Shown: piece after piece, positions 49,347 to 57,775 of the stretch
How positions within the stretch are numbered: position 1 is the first letter of the stretch
Layout: each line of letters starts with the position of its first letter
Origin: Lysobacter antibioticus
GTDB taxonomy: Bacteria > Pseudomonadota > Gammaproteobacteria > Xanthomonadales > Xanthomonadaceae
Assembly: GCF_001442535.1 (NCBI RefSeq)
Contig: NZ_CP013141.1
Coordinates: forward strand, 939,907 to 1,003,906
Direction of reading: 5' to 3'
Length of the DNA: 64,000 nucleotides
Notes under the pieces: model-generated
Databases searched by the model: none
What the model saw: only the letters and a program-made list of their open reading frames with translations
Told to the model about the DNA's origin: nothing
Made by a program: the position numbers and the translations under genes

Positions 49347-50402
49347 ATGGCAATCGAATTCGATTACCTCGTTTTCATCGGGCGCTTCGAGCCCTTCCAT
49401 AACGGCCATGCCGCCGTCGCCCGCCACGCGCTGGGCAAGGCCCGCAAGGTCATCTTCCTGGTCGGTTCCGCCGACACCCCCCGCACCATCAAGAACCCCT
49501 TCACCGTCGCCGAGCGCGCGGTGATGATCCAGGCCACCCTGGCCGACGCCGGCGAGCGCCTGATCGTGCAGCCGCTGCGCGACCACCTCTACAACGAGAG
49601 CCAGTGGATCGCCAGCGTGCAGCGCACCGTCGCCGAGGCGGTCCGCCACGACGGCGGCGGCAGCGAATCGCGGGTCGGCCTGATCGGCATGGACAAGGAC
49701 GCCTCCAGCTATTACCTGCGCGAGTTTCCGCAGTGGCCGCTGGTCGACGTCAGCCACACCGCCACCTTGTCGGCGACCGAGCTGCGCCGCTATCTGTTCG
49801 AAGCCAACCAGATCGACAGCCATGGCGGCCTGATGCTGATCCGCGCCAACGTGCCCGGCCCGGTGTTCGACATGCTCGAAGCCTTCCGCAAGAGCTCGCC
49901 GGCGTTTACCCAACTGGTCGCCGAGTACCAGTTCATCGAGCGCTACCGCGCCGCCTGGGCCGATGCGCCCTACCCGCCGACCTTCGTCACCACCGACGCG
50001 GTCGTGGTGCATTCCGGCCACGTCTTGCTGGTGCGCCGCCGCGCCGAGCCGGGCAAGGGCCTGTGGGCCTTGCCCGGCGGCTTCGTCGGCCAGGGCGAGA
50101 GTCTGCTCGATGCCTGCCTGCGCGAACTGCGCGAGGAAACCCGGCTCAAGCTGCCGCTGCCGGTGTTGAAGGGCTCGCTGAAGAGCGAGCGCGTGTTCGA
50201 TCACCCCGAGCGCAGCTCGCGCGGCCGCACCATCACCCACGCCTACCACTTCGATTTCCCGAGCGGCGAACTGCCGCCGGTGCGCGGCGGCGACGACGCC
50301 GACAAAGCGCGCTGGATCGCGGTGGCCGAAGCGCTGGAGATGGGCCCGCAACTCTACGAAGACCACCTGCACATCCTCGAATACTTTCTCGGCCGCGGCT
50401 GA
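49347..50402 (+). CDS. nadM: Bifunctional NMN adenylyltransferase / Nudix hydrolase
   Basis: A 351-residue two-domain enzyme. Residues 1-185 form the NadM-type nucleotidyltransferase with the HNGH motif at 18-21 (GRFEPFHNGH) and the late LSATELRRYL. It joins NMN and ATP to make NAD. Residues 210-350 form a Nudix hydrolase whose box runs from Gly245 to Leu267 (GGFVGQGESLLDACLRELRE then ETRL). The penultimate Gly of the consensus is Arg. The homologous fused enzyme of Synechocystis and Francisella hydrolyses ADP-ribose. The neighbouring nadV makes NMN from nicotinamide, so the pair forms a complete two-step salvage route. Confidence 0.95.
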   Translation: MAIEFDYLVFIGRFEPFHNGHAAVARHALGKARKVIFLVGSADTPRTIKNPFTVAERAVMIQATLADAGERLIVQPLRDHLYNESQWIASVQRTVAEAVRHDGGGSESRVGLIGMDKDASSYYLREFPQWPLVDVSHTATLSATELRRYLFEANQIDSHGGLMLIRANVPGPVFDMLEAFRKSSPAFTQLVAEYQFIERYRAAWADAPYPPTFVTTDAVVVHSGHVLLVRRRAEPGKGLWALPGGFVGQGESLLDACLRELREETRLKLPLPVLKGSLKSERVFDHPERSSRGRTITHAYHFDFPSGELPPVRGGDDADKARWIAVAEALEMGPQLYEDHLHILEYFLGRG

Positions 50403-50476
50403 TCCATCCGGACCGCCCGGTTTCCGCGCCGGTGGACAGACCGCCGGCCACACTCGACGCGAAGGAGCTTCCCGTC

Positions 50477-51901
50477 ATGCAATGCCTCGACAACCTGCTG
50501 CTCAACACCGACAGCTACAAGGCCAGCCACTGGCTGCAATACCCGCCCGGCACCGACGCCACCTTCTTCTATGTGGAATCGCGCGGCGGCGTGCACGACC
50601 GCACCGTGTTCTTCGGCCTGCAGGCGATCCTCAAGGAATACCTGGCCAAGCCGGTCACCCACGCCGACATCGACGAGGCGCGCGACCTGTTCGCCGCCCA
50701 CGGCGAGCCCTTCAACGAAGCCGGCTGGCGCTATATCGTCGACACCCACGGCGGCCTGCTGCCGATCCGCATCCGCGCCGTGCCCGAGGGCACGGTGGTG
50801 CCGACCCACCAGGCCCTGGTGACGATCGAATCAACCGACCCGCAGGCCTACTGGGTGCCGTCCTATCTGGAAACCCTGTTGCTGCGGCTGTGGTATCCGG
50901 TCACCGTGGCGACGATCAGCTGGCACGCCAAGCAGACCATCCGCCAGTTCCTCGAACGCACCAGCGACGACCCCGAAGGCCAGTTGCCGTTCAAGCTGCA
51001 CGACTTCGGCGCGCGCGGCGTGTCGAGCACCGAATCGGCGGCATTCGGCGGCGCCGCGCACCTGGTCAACTTCCTCGGCACCGACACCGTCTCGGGTTTG
51101 CTGCTGGCGCGCCGTTACTACCACGAGCCGATGGCGGGCTATTCGATTCCGGCGGCCGAGCACAGCACCATCACCAGTTGGGGCCGCGAGCACGAGGTCG
51201 ATGCCTATCGCAACATGCTGACCCAGTTCGGCAAGCCCGGCGCGATCGTCGCCGTGGTCTCCGACAGCTACGACATCTTCCACGCGATCCGCGAGCATTG
51301 GGGCAAAACCCTGCGCGATGAAGTGATCGCCTCCGGCGCGACCCTGGTGGTGCGTCCGGACTCGGGCGACCCGGTCGACGTCGTCCATCAATGCGTGAGC
51401 ATGCTCGACGAAGCCTTCGGCCACACCGTCAACGGCAAGGGCTACAAGGTGCTCAACCACGTGCGGGTGATCCAGGGCGACGGCATCAACCCGACCAGCA
51501 TCCGCGCGATTCTCGAACGCATCACCAGCTACGGCTACGCCACCGACAACCTCGCCTTCGGCATGGGCGGCGCGCTGCTGCAGCGCCTGGACCGCGACAC
51601 CCAGAAGTTCGCGCTCAAGTGCTCGGCCGCGCGCATCGACGGCGAGTGGATCGATGTCTACAAGGACCCGGTCACCGACAAGGGCAAGTCGAGCAAGCGC
51701 GGCCGCATGACCCTGGTGCGGCATCGCGAATACGGCCACTTCAAGACCGTGCCGGTACCGCCGGAAGCGGCCTCGCTGGAAGAAGCGGTCAAGCCGATGG
51801 GCTTCGACGATGCCATGGTGACGGTGTGGGAGGACGGCCGCATCGTCAACGACTGGACCTTCGCCCAGGTGCGCGCGCTGGCGAATGCGGCGCGGCTTTG
51901 A
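50477..51901 (+). CDS. nadV: Nicotinamide phosphoribosyltransferase (NAMPT, NadV)
   Basis: A 474-residue cytosolic enzyme that makes NMN from nicotinamide and PRPP. Similarity to animal NAMPT is high: NTDSYKASHWLQYPPGTD, LHDFGARGVSS with Asp176 (the residue that sets nicotinamide over nicotinate in human NAMPT), AAHLVNFLGTDTVSGL, the catalytic His229 in IPAAEHSTITSWG, VSDSYDIFHAI, and VVRPDSGDPVDVV for PRPP binding. Normal family length. It follows nadM by 74 bp on the same strand and gives NAD directly without deamidation. This same pair is used by some phages to rebuild NAD, but here both genes have the host base composition. Confidence 0.95.
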   Translation: MQCLDNLLLNTDSYKASHWLQYPPGTDATFFYVESRGGVHDRTVFFGLQAILKEYLAKPVTHADIDEARDLFAAHGEPFNEAGWRYIVDTHGGLLPIRIRAVPEGTVVPTHQALVTIESTDPQAYWVPSYLETLLLRLWYPVTVATISWHAKQTIRQFLERTSDDPEGQLPFKLHDFGARGVSSTESAAFGGAAHLVNFLGTDTVSGLLLARRYYHEPMAGYSIPAAEHSTITSWGREHEVDAYRNMLTQFGKPGAIVAVVSDSYDIFHAIREHWGKTLRDEVIASGATLVVRPDSGDPVDVVHQCVSMLDEAFGHTVNGKGYKVLNHVRVIQGDGINPTSIRAILERITSYGYATDNLAFGMGGALLQRLDRDTQKFALKCSAARIDGEWIDVYKDPVTDKGKSSKRGRMTLVRHREYGHFKTVPVPPEAASLEEAVKPMGFDDAMVTVWEDGRIVNDWTFAQVRALANAARL

Positions 51902-51932
51902 GGTAAGGGTGGGCTGAAACCTCGCTTGCGTC

Positions 51933-51956
51933 CCCTCTCCCGTGCGAGGGAGAGGG
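51933..51956. repeat. Hairpin repeat (family C) between nadV and the radical SAM gene
   Basis: CCCTCTCCC / GGGAGAGGG flank a 6-nt loop (51933-51941 and 51948-51956). It is similar to the palindrome at 27695-27718. It may weaken read-through from nadV into the downstream gene. Confidence 0.7.
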
Positions 51957-52018
51957 TCAAAGCGAAGGCAAGCCCGCGATCCGCACGCCAACGCACGAAT
52001 CCCATCCAGGACCCAGCC

Positions 52019-53152
52019 ATGCCAGCCCCTCTCGAAGGGCTTGCCGCCGCCGATCCGGCCAGCCTGCCCCTCAGCGCCGCCTCGCCCCTGTTCGAACGTC
52101 TGCGCGCGGCGACGCCGCAACTCGCGCGACGCGCGCCCGGCGACGACGACGCTCGCTGGTATTCGCACCGCTTGAACGGCCGCGATTACCGCTTCGCTCA
52201 ACCGATCACTTTCACCCCTTACGCTTCCGCGCGCGCCTGCTCGGCGCGATGCCGGTTCTGTTCGGAAACCCTGCGCCCGCTCGAACACGGCACGCTCGCG
52301 CAGACCCTGCGGCCCGCTGCCGATTACTTCGCGAGTTTGTCGCAGGCGCTGGCGCAGTTGCGCGGCGTACCGCTGTCGTGGTCGCTGTCGGGGCTGGAAG
52401 CCAGCGACGATGAAGCCTGGTTCCTGCAATTGCTGAGCACGCTCGCCCAAGCCGAAGGCGATGGCGTCGTCGTCGAAGAACGCGTGCTCTACAGCAACGG
52501 CGCCGGTTTCGCCCGCGGTCGCGGCCCCGAGTTGATCGCCGCCCTGCAAGAGTTCGGGCTGTCCTGGGTCGAGTTGTCGCGCCACCATCCCGACCCCTTG
52601 CGCAACCAGGCCATCATGCGTTTTCGCGAGCACGAGGCCATCGCCGAGGCCGCGGTGTTCGAGCGCGTCGCGCGCGGCATCGCCGACGCACTGCCCCTGC
52701 GTCAGGTCTGCATCCTCCAACACGGCGGCGTCGACGATGCCGCCGGCATCGAGGCGTACCTGGATTGGGCGCAGCACTGCGGCGCGGGCACGGTGATCTT
52801 CCGCGAGTTCTCGCGCCTCGGCCCGGACTATCGCGACAACGCCAGCCGCCGCTACATCGAGCGCGAGCGCGTCGCCGTCGAGGACGTGCTGGCCGACTGC
52901 ATGGCCGCATCGTGGTGGTCGAAGATGACGCCGCAACAGATCACCGAGGGCTATTACTTCTGGAACCTGCGCCTGCACGACGAGCGCCGCGGCCTGGAGC
53001 TGGTGTTCGAGTCCTCCGACTACACCGCGATGCATCGCCGCCATGCCAGCGGCGACCTCTACAAGCTCGTTTTCCACGCCAACGGCCGCCTGTGCGCGGG
53101 TTGGCAGCCCGACCGCGACATTCTCTGGGAGCCCGCGCATGGACAGCCGTAG
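52019..53152 (+). CDS. Radical SAM protein, unassigned
   Basis: A 377-residue protein. The radical SAM cluster motif CxxxCxxC is present at Cys74, Cys78 and Cys81 (ARACSARCRFCSETL). A GGEP-like motif follows as SWSLSGLEASDDEAWF (about residues 121-136). The C-terminal half contains VCILQHGGVDDAAGIEAYLD and TVIFREFSRLGPDYRDN, similar in position to the NGVND and IEF stretches of MoaA-like enzymes. No second cluster or SPASM domain is visible. The start at 52019 follows the last in-frame region without homology. It overlaps the methyltransferase/nucleotidyltransferase gene by 14 bp. A role in making or modifying a nucleotide or peptide is likely but unproven. Confidence 0.88.
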   Translation: MPAPLEGLAAADPASLPLSAASPLFERLRAATPQLARRAPGDDDARWYSHRLNGRDYRFAQPITFTPYASARACSARCRFCSETLRPLEHGTLAQTLRPAADYFASLSQALAQLRGVPLSWSLSGLEASDDEAWFLQLLSTLAQAEGDGVVVEERVLYSNGAGFARGRGPELIAALQEFGLSWVELSRHHPDPLRNQAIMRFREHEAIAEAAVFERVARGIADALPLRQVCILQHGGVDDAAGIEAYLDWAQHCGAGTVIFREFSRLGPDYRDNASRRYIERERVAVEDVLADCMAASWWSKMTPQQITEGYYFWNLRLHDERRGLELVFESSDYTAMHRRHASGDLYKLVFHANGRLCAGWQPDRDILWEPAHGQP

Positions 53153-54221
53153 TTGGTGGGTGCTCACGCCCGATCCGCCCGAGCACCGTCTGCCCGAAGA
53201 CTTGCGCCAGCGCGACGGCCTGGCCGGGCGCGACTGCGGCTGGGTCAACCAGATGCGACCGTTCGTGCGGCATTTCTCCCGACCCGGGCAATGCGTGTTC
53301 GATCCGTTCTGCGGCTTCGGCACGACCTTGCTCGCCGCCGCGCTCGAAGGCCGCAGCGGCTGCGGCACCGAAATCGACGCCGGCCGCGCCGCACTCGCCC
53401 GCGAGCGCCTCGCGCGCCACGGCGTCGATGCGCCCATCGCGGTCGGCGGCCTGCCGCAGGTCGAGATCCCGCGCCCGATCGACCTGTGCCTGACCAGCGT
53501 GCCCTACTTCGGCTGCCGCTGGCCGCAGGCCGGCGCGAACGCGGGCCAACTCTACGACGAACGCGACTACGCCGCTTACCTGCAGCGTTTGCGCGACATC
53601 TTCCATGCCGTGCGCAAGGCCTTGCCCGAGGGCGGCTTGTGCATCGCGATGGCCGAGAACGTGGTCGTCGAGGGCCGCATGTTGCCGCTGGCCTGGGACC
53701 TGGGCCGCATGCTCGGCGAACTGTTCGTGGCGCGCGAAGAGCGGCTGCTGTGCTACGAGCGCGACGCCGAACCGCTGTCAGCGGCTTCCACTCGCAGCAA
53801 CCGCAGCCACGAGTACGCGCTGGTGTTCCAGAAAATCGCCGAGACGGTCTGCCTCGACAGCACCCGCGGCGAGCTCGAGGCGATGCGCGCGGCCGGTTTC
53901 GAATACACGCTGTACGGCAGCTTCGCGCGTTGGCTCGAACACGGGCCGCAGGCCTTGCCGCGTCCGCCGGCCGATGCCGACCTGTGCCTGCCCGACGACG
54001 AGGCCGAGCTCAATCGCCTGCTGTATTGGCTGCACGAACGCCATTACGAACTGACCCTGTGGGGCGAGCCGGTGCGGCCGCCGCTGCGGATCGAACGGCT
54101 GGCGCAGCATTGGTATCTGCGTGCGCAGCGGCGCGATCGGCTCGGCCGTTTGGTGCGCCTGGATCTGGGGCTGGGGCTGGGGTCGGGGCTCGCCAGCCAA
54201 CAGCAAGCCGACAGCGCCTGA
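53139..54221 (+). CDS. DNA-methylase-like protein fused to a nucleotidyltransferase-like domain
   Basis: A 360-residue protein. Residues 35-232 resemble N4/N6 DNA methylases. Motif I is FDPFCGFGTTLL (54-65), motif IV is LTSVPYFG (118-125, where TSPPY is usual) and a late RSHEYALVFQK (222-232) is typical of the family. Residues 240-345 are unlike methylases. They carry YGSFARWLEH (Gly260-Ser261) and ADADLCLPDD (Asp279, Asp281), a GS...DxD layout as in minimal nucleotidyltransferases, then ELTLWGEP as a possible third acidic strand. The start overlaps the radical SAM gene by 14 bp, so the two are coupled. It converges with a GNAT gene one base away. The function is unknown. Confidence 0.84.
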   Translation: MDSRSWWVLTPDPPEHRLPEDLRQRDGLAGRDCGWVNQMRPFVRHFSRPGQCVFDPFCGFGTTLLAAALEGRSGCGTEIDAGRAALARERLARHGVDAPIAVGGLPQVEIPRPIDLCLTSVPYFGCRWPQAGANAGQLYDERDYAAYLQRLRDIFHAVRKALPEGGLCIAMAENVVVEGRMLPLAWDLGRMLGELFVAREERLLCYERDAEPLSAASTRSNRSHEYALVFQKIAETVCLDSTRGELEAMRAAGFEYTLYGSFARWLEHGPQALPRPPADADLCLPDDEAELNRLLYWLHERHYELTLWGEPVRPPLRIERLAQHWYLRAQRRDRLGRLVRLDLGLGLGSGLASQQQADSA

Positions 54222-54222
54222 A

Positions 54223-54786
54223 TCAGTCGCCCGCTACGTCAGGGGCAGCGAGGTCGAGGTACCAGAACAAGGCGATCTCGTCCCGCACGGCCGCATCGTG
54301 GGCGTAATGGCATCGGTCGAAGCCGCCGAGGATGAAGCCGTGGCGCTCGTAGAAGCGGCAGGCCGCGACGTTGCGGTCCTGGGTTTCGAGCATCACGCCC
54401 GGATGCCCGCACTCGCGCGCCCAGGCGATGGCGCGACCCAGCAAGGCCGCACCCGCGCCGCTGCGCCGATGGCCGGCGTCGACCGCGATGTCGTCGATCA
54501 GGGCATGGCCGTTCCAGTTCGTCGACACCAGCACGCGGCCGACGACCTCACCGCGCTCGATCGCGACGAAGGCGACGCGATCGGCGGCGGCGAGATAGTC
54601 GCGCAAGTCGTCATCGCCGGCCTCGTCGCCGTAGCGCTTGCGGTACGGCGCCAGCGCGACCACTTCGTAGCCGATGATGCCGTCGCGCGCGTGCAGCCTC
54701 AGCCGCGAATCGACCAGGAAACTGCCGTCCAGGCTCAACGCGGCCTCGATGCGCCCGGCGCCGAGGCGCTCGACGAGGACGCTCAC
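54223..54786 (-). CDS. GNAT family N-acetyltransferase (SatA/RimI-like), GTG start
   Basis: A 187-residue acetyltransferase. The GTG at 54786 is chosen because it overlaps the stop of the upstream gene as GTGA, a typical coupled pair. The acetyl-CoA-binding segment is AVDAGHRRSGAGAALLGRAI (RxxGxG/A) with ALIDDIAV just before. The C-terminus ETQDRNVAACRFYERHGF fits GNAT motif B. The middle segment LIDDIAV...GVMLETQDRN is like streptothricin acetyltransferases. The substrate is unknown. Confidence 0.85.
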   Translation of the reverse strand: MSVLVERLGAGRIEAALSLDGSFLVDSRLRLHARDGIIGYEVVALAPYRKRYGDEAGDDDLRDYLAAADRVAFVAIERGEVVGRVLVSTNWNGHALIDDIAVDAGHRRSGAGAALLGRAIAWARECGHPGVMLETQDRNVAACRFYERHGFILGGFDRCHYAHDAAVRDEIALFWYLDLAAPDVAGD

Positions 54787-55349
54787 CGGCGCAAGTCCAG
54801 CGCCAGAATGGCGTCGCCGTAGGTATTGCCGCCGACCTGGAAGCGGCGCTCGCCGACGTGCTCGAAACCGTTGCGGGCATAGAACGCCAAAGCCCGCGTG
54901 TTGCCGGCATAGACGCCGAGCAGCAAACGTCGCGCACCGCGTACGCGCGCCTCGGCGACCGCCTGCTCCATCAACTCGCGTCCGACGCCGCCGCCATGGA
55001 AACGCGAGAGCAGATAGATGCGCTTGAGTTCGAGGTCGTCCTCGCTCAGATCGTGCAGCGGCAACTTGGGCGGCGCGATCACCGCATAGCCGACCGGGGC
55101 CGCGCCTTCGGCGGTTTCGGCCAGCCACAGCGCCGCGCCGGCATCGTCCAGCCAATCCGCATAGACCTGCGGCGCATGTTGCTTGCGGCAGTGCTCGACG
55201 ATGTCGCGCCCGTGCAGGATGCCGGCGAAGGTTTCCAGGAACGTGGCCGCACCGGCCAGCGCGAGCGCGCCGGCATCGTCGGCGCCGGCGCGGCGGATCC
55301 GCACGGCGTCGGCGGTCGTAGGCGATGTGGAGGTATGGGCGGTAGTCAT
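54783..55349 (-). CDS. GNAT family N-acetyltransferase
   Basis: A 188-residue acetyltransferase with clear GNAT motifs: RIRRAGADDAGALALAG at the start, ELKRIYLLSRFHGGGVGREL for motif A, and GVYAGNTRALAFYARNGFEH for motif B. The YLLSRFHGGGVG loop is the CoA pyrophosphate site. It is the first gene of a two-GNAT unit joined by the GTGA overlap. A role in detoxification or in protein or amine acetylation is likely; the substrate is not evident. Confidence 0.9.
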   Translation of the reverse strand: MTTAHTSTSPTTADAVRIRRAGADDAGALALAGAATFLETFAGILHGRDIVEHCRKQHAPQVYADWLDDAGAALWLAETAEGAAPVGYAVIAPPKLPLHDLSEDDLELKRIYLLSRFHGGGVGRELMEQAVAEARVRGARRLLLGVYAGNTRALAFYARNGFEHVGERRFQVGGNTYGDAILALDLRR

Positions 55350-55509
55350 GCGCGTTCGGGACTGGCAGCGTTGCGACCAAGATCGCACACCGCCCGCGCC
55401 CCGCACATCGGCGGAAAGTCGCAGTGCGCGACAGCCGCTGCGCCGCGCGCGCGTACGACGGCCGCGGAACGTTCCGCGGCCGCCGCAGGTATTCCCGAGC
55501 GGATGCCGC

Positions 55510-56526
55510 TTAGCCGGCGACCTGGATCACGACCTTGCCGAAGTGAGCGCCGCCGTCGAGATAGTCGTAGGCCTGGCGCGCCTGGTCGAAACCGAACACG
55601 CGATCGACCACCGGGACGATGCGGTTGACGCCGACGAAACGCGACAAGTCCTCGGCCATGCCGCGGCTGCCGACGTAGATGCCCGACAGGCGCTTGGCGC
55701 CGGTGATCAGCGCGAACGGATCGAACTCGCCGGCGAAGCCGCTGACGCCGCCGATGACGGCGATGGTGCCGCCCATCGCCGCGGCATCGATCGAACGCTG
55801 CAAGGTGCCCTTGCCGCCGACTTCGAGCACCGCGTCGACGCCGCGGCCGCCGGTCAGCGCGCGCACTTCGTCCTGCCATTCCGGGGTGGTGCGGTAGTTG
55901 ACGGTCGCATCGGCGCCGAGCGCCTTGGCGCGGACCAGCTTCTCGTCGCTCGAGGACGTGACGATCGCCTGCAGGCCGGCGGCCTTGGCCAGTTGCAGGC
56001 CCCAGATCGAGACGCCGCCGGTGCCGAGCAGCAGCACGCTGGCGCCGGGCTGCAGCTTCGCCTCGACGAACATCGCGTTCCAGGCGGTGACGCCGGCGCA
56101 GGTCAGGGTAGCGGCCTGGGCATCGTCGAGATGCGCGGGCACCGCGAACACGGACTGTTCGGAGACCACGATTTCTTCGGCCAGCACGCCGTCGACGACC
56201 GCGCCGAAGGCATCGCGGGTGGCGTAAGGCGTCGGCGCACCCTGCAGCCAATACGGGAAAAAGCTGGTGGCGACGCGGTCGCCGACTTTCCACAGCGAAC
56301 CCGCCGCACCGACTTCGACGATCTCGCCGACCGCATCGGAGGCCGGCACGAACGGCGCCACCGGGTCGCGCAGATAGGTGCCCTTGGCAATCATCAGGTC
56401 GCGGAAGTTCAGCGACACCGCGCGCACCCGGATCCGGACCTGGCCGGCGCCCAACGGCGCGGACGCGCGCTCGAACTGCTGCAACGCGCCGATGCCGGCG
56501 CCACTATCGATGCGATAAGCCTTCAT
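55510..56526 (-). CDS. Zinc-independent MDR alcohol dehydrogenase/quinone reductase-like
   Basis: A 338-residue medium-chain reductase. SLNFRDLMIAKGTY, the glycine motif LLLGTGGVSIWGLQLAKAAG for NAD(P), and the C-terminal FGFDQARQAYDYLDGGAHFG are typical. Zinc ligands of ADHs are not retained: the first Cys site is replaced by NFRD, and no structural-zinc Cys cluster is seen. It is probably an NAD(P)H-dependent reductase of unsaturated carbonyls. It is divergent from the lysR gene at 56668 with a 141-bp shared region carrying a TATCG-N4-CGATA dyad, so it is probably its target. Confidence 0.9.
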   Translation of the reverse strand: MKAYRIDSGAGIGALQQFERASAPLGAGQVRIRVRAVSLNFRDLMIAKGTYLRDPVAPFVPASDAVGEIVEVGAAGSLWKVGDRVATSFFPYWLQGAPTPYATRDAFGAVVDGVLAEEIVVSEQSVFAVPAHLDDAQAATLTCAGVTAWNAMFVEAKLQPGASVLLLGTGGVSIWGLQLAKAAGLQAIVTSSSDEKLVRAKALGADATVNYRTTPEWQDEVRALTGGRGVDAVLEVGGKGTLQRSIDAAAMGGTIAVIGGVSGFAGEFDPFALITGAKRLSGIYVGSRGMAEDLSRFVGVNRIVPVVDRVFGFDQARQAYDYLDGGAHFGKVVIQVAG

Positions 56527-56601
56527 GTTTGTCTCTTGTGTGAGGGGAGACGACCGTCGGCGGTCGGGAACAGGTGCCGGAACGATCGAGTGGCGCTACG
56601 A

Positions 56602-56615
56602 TATCGCTTCCGATA
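56602..56615. promoter_or_regulatory. Perfect dyad in the ADH/lysR divergent promoter
   Basis: TATCG-N4-CGATA lies 52 bp before the lysR ATG and 75 bp before the ADH ATG. The half-sites are AT-rich compared with the surroundings. It is likely to be a LysR recognition site by its position. Inference. Confidence 0.55.
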
Positions 56616-56667
56616 CATCCGCAGTGCCTCTTCTTAATCCACATTCTGTAGCGCACCAGGAACCAAT

Positions 56668-57609
56668 ATGGCCGTCAACGACCGATTGCTCGGCATCGTC
56701 GCCTTCGTCCAAGCGGCCGAGGCCGGCAGTTTCGCGGTCTCGGCCGAGCGTCTGGGCGTGACCCGTTCGGCGATCGGCAAGCGCATCGCCCGGCTCGAAC
56801 AGCAGCTCGGCGCGCGCCTGTTCAACCGCAGCACACGCCGGCAGAGCCTGACCGACGACGGCCAAGCCTATTACGAACGTTGCGTCAAAGCCCTGGCCGA
56901 ACTCGACGCCGCCGAGGCCGCGCTGGACAGCGGCCGGCGCGAACCGAGCGGGCGCCTGCGGGTCAGCGCATCGGTCCAGTTCGGCCGCCGTTGCGTGGCG
57001 CCGGTGATGCTGGAGCTGGCGCAACGCCATCCGCGCCTCGACATCGACCTGTCCTTCAGCGACCGCGTCGTCGACCTGGTCGAGGACGGCTACGACCTGG
57101 CGATCCGCATCGGCCGTTTGCCCGACAGCTCGACTTTGGCGGCGCGTCAGCTGACCGAAGAACGGCTCGGCATTTGCGCCTCGCCAGACTACCTGGCGCG
57201 CTGCGGACGGCCGCGCAACGTCGACGAATTCGAAGGCCATCAGGCCGTCGTGTACGGGCGCAACGGCCACACCGTGCCGTGGCGGTTGCGCGACGACGAC
57301 GGCGAAGTGCGCGAACCGCGGGTCCAGGCGCGCTTGCGTTTCGATGATCTTGAAGCCATCGCCGACGCCGCGGTCGCCGGTGCCGGCCTGGCCCTGCTGC
57401 CGTGCTGGATGTTGTCGCGTTACGTCCGCAACGGCGAACTGGAGATGGTGATGTACGCCGACCGTGTCATCGGCAGCCGCATCAACGCAGTCTGGCCGCA
57501 CACCCATTACCTGCCGCTGCGCACCCGCGCGGCGATCGACTTGTTGGTGGAGCGTATCCCGCAGCTGGTGGCGTGGGACCCGGCCAACCCGGCGGTGGTC
57601 TGCGGCTAG
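56668..57609 (+). CDS. LysR family transcriptional regulator
   Basis: A 313-residue regulator. The HTH is AFVQAAEAGSFAVSAERLGV then TRSAIGKRIARLEQQLG and LFNRSTRRQSLTDDGQAYYE. The effector domain opens GRLRVSASVQFGRRCVAPVM and includes DGYDLAIRIGRLPDSSTLAA. This type is often paired with a divergent oxidoreductase, as here with the MDR reductase at 55510. The start is the ATG at 56668. Confidence 0.92.
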   Translation: MAVNDRLLGIVAFVQAAEAGSFAVSAERLGVTRSAIGKRIARLEQQLGARLFNRSTRRQSLTDDGQAYYERCVKALAELDAAEAALDSGRREPSGRLRVSASVQFGRRCVAPVMLELAQRHPRLDIDLSFSDRVVDLVEDGYDLAIRIGRLPDSSTLAARQLTEERLGICASPDYLARCGRPRNVDEFEGHQAVVYGRNGHTVPWRLRDDDGEVREPRVQARLRFDDLEAIADAAVAGAGLALLPCWMLSRYVRNGELEMVMYADRVIGSRINAVWPHTHYLPLRTRAAIDLLVERIPQLVAWDPANPAVVCG

Positions 57610-57676
57610 ATGCGCCGATGGGTGCCGGGTGATTCGTTAGTCGCTCGCTTTGCTCTGGTCTGACCACAGAAGCAAG

Positions 57677-57727
57677 AGCAAATCCCCCCTGCCCCCCTTG
57701 AAAAAGGGGGCCGAGGGGGGATTTGCT
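57677..57727. repeat. Long C/G-rich palindrome (family B) between convergent genes
   Basis: Arms AGCAAATCCCCCC (57677-57689) and GGGGGGATTTGCT (57715-57727) are perfect inverted copies, with an inner stem CCCCCTT/AAGGGGG. It lies between the lysR stop and the AAA ATPase stop. It is the most complete copy of the element seen at 3540 and 7585. Confidence 0.9.
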
Positions 57728-57775
57728 GTTGCGAGTGCAGTCGATGCCGTCGCCACCAACGCGCAGTTGCTTCGC

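Noticed and set aside
49347..51901. Phage-derived NAD-rebuilding module
   Set aside because: No phage genes flank it and base composition matches the chromosome, so a host salvage route is the simpler reading.
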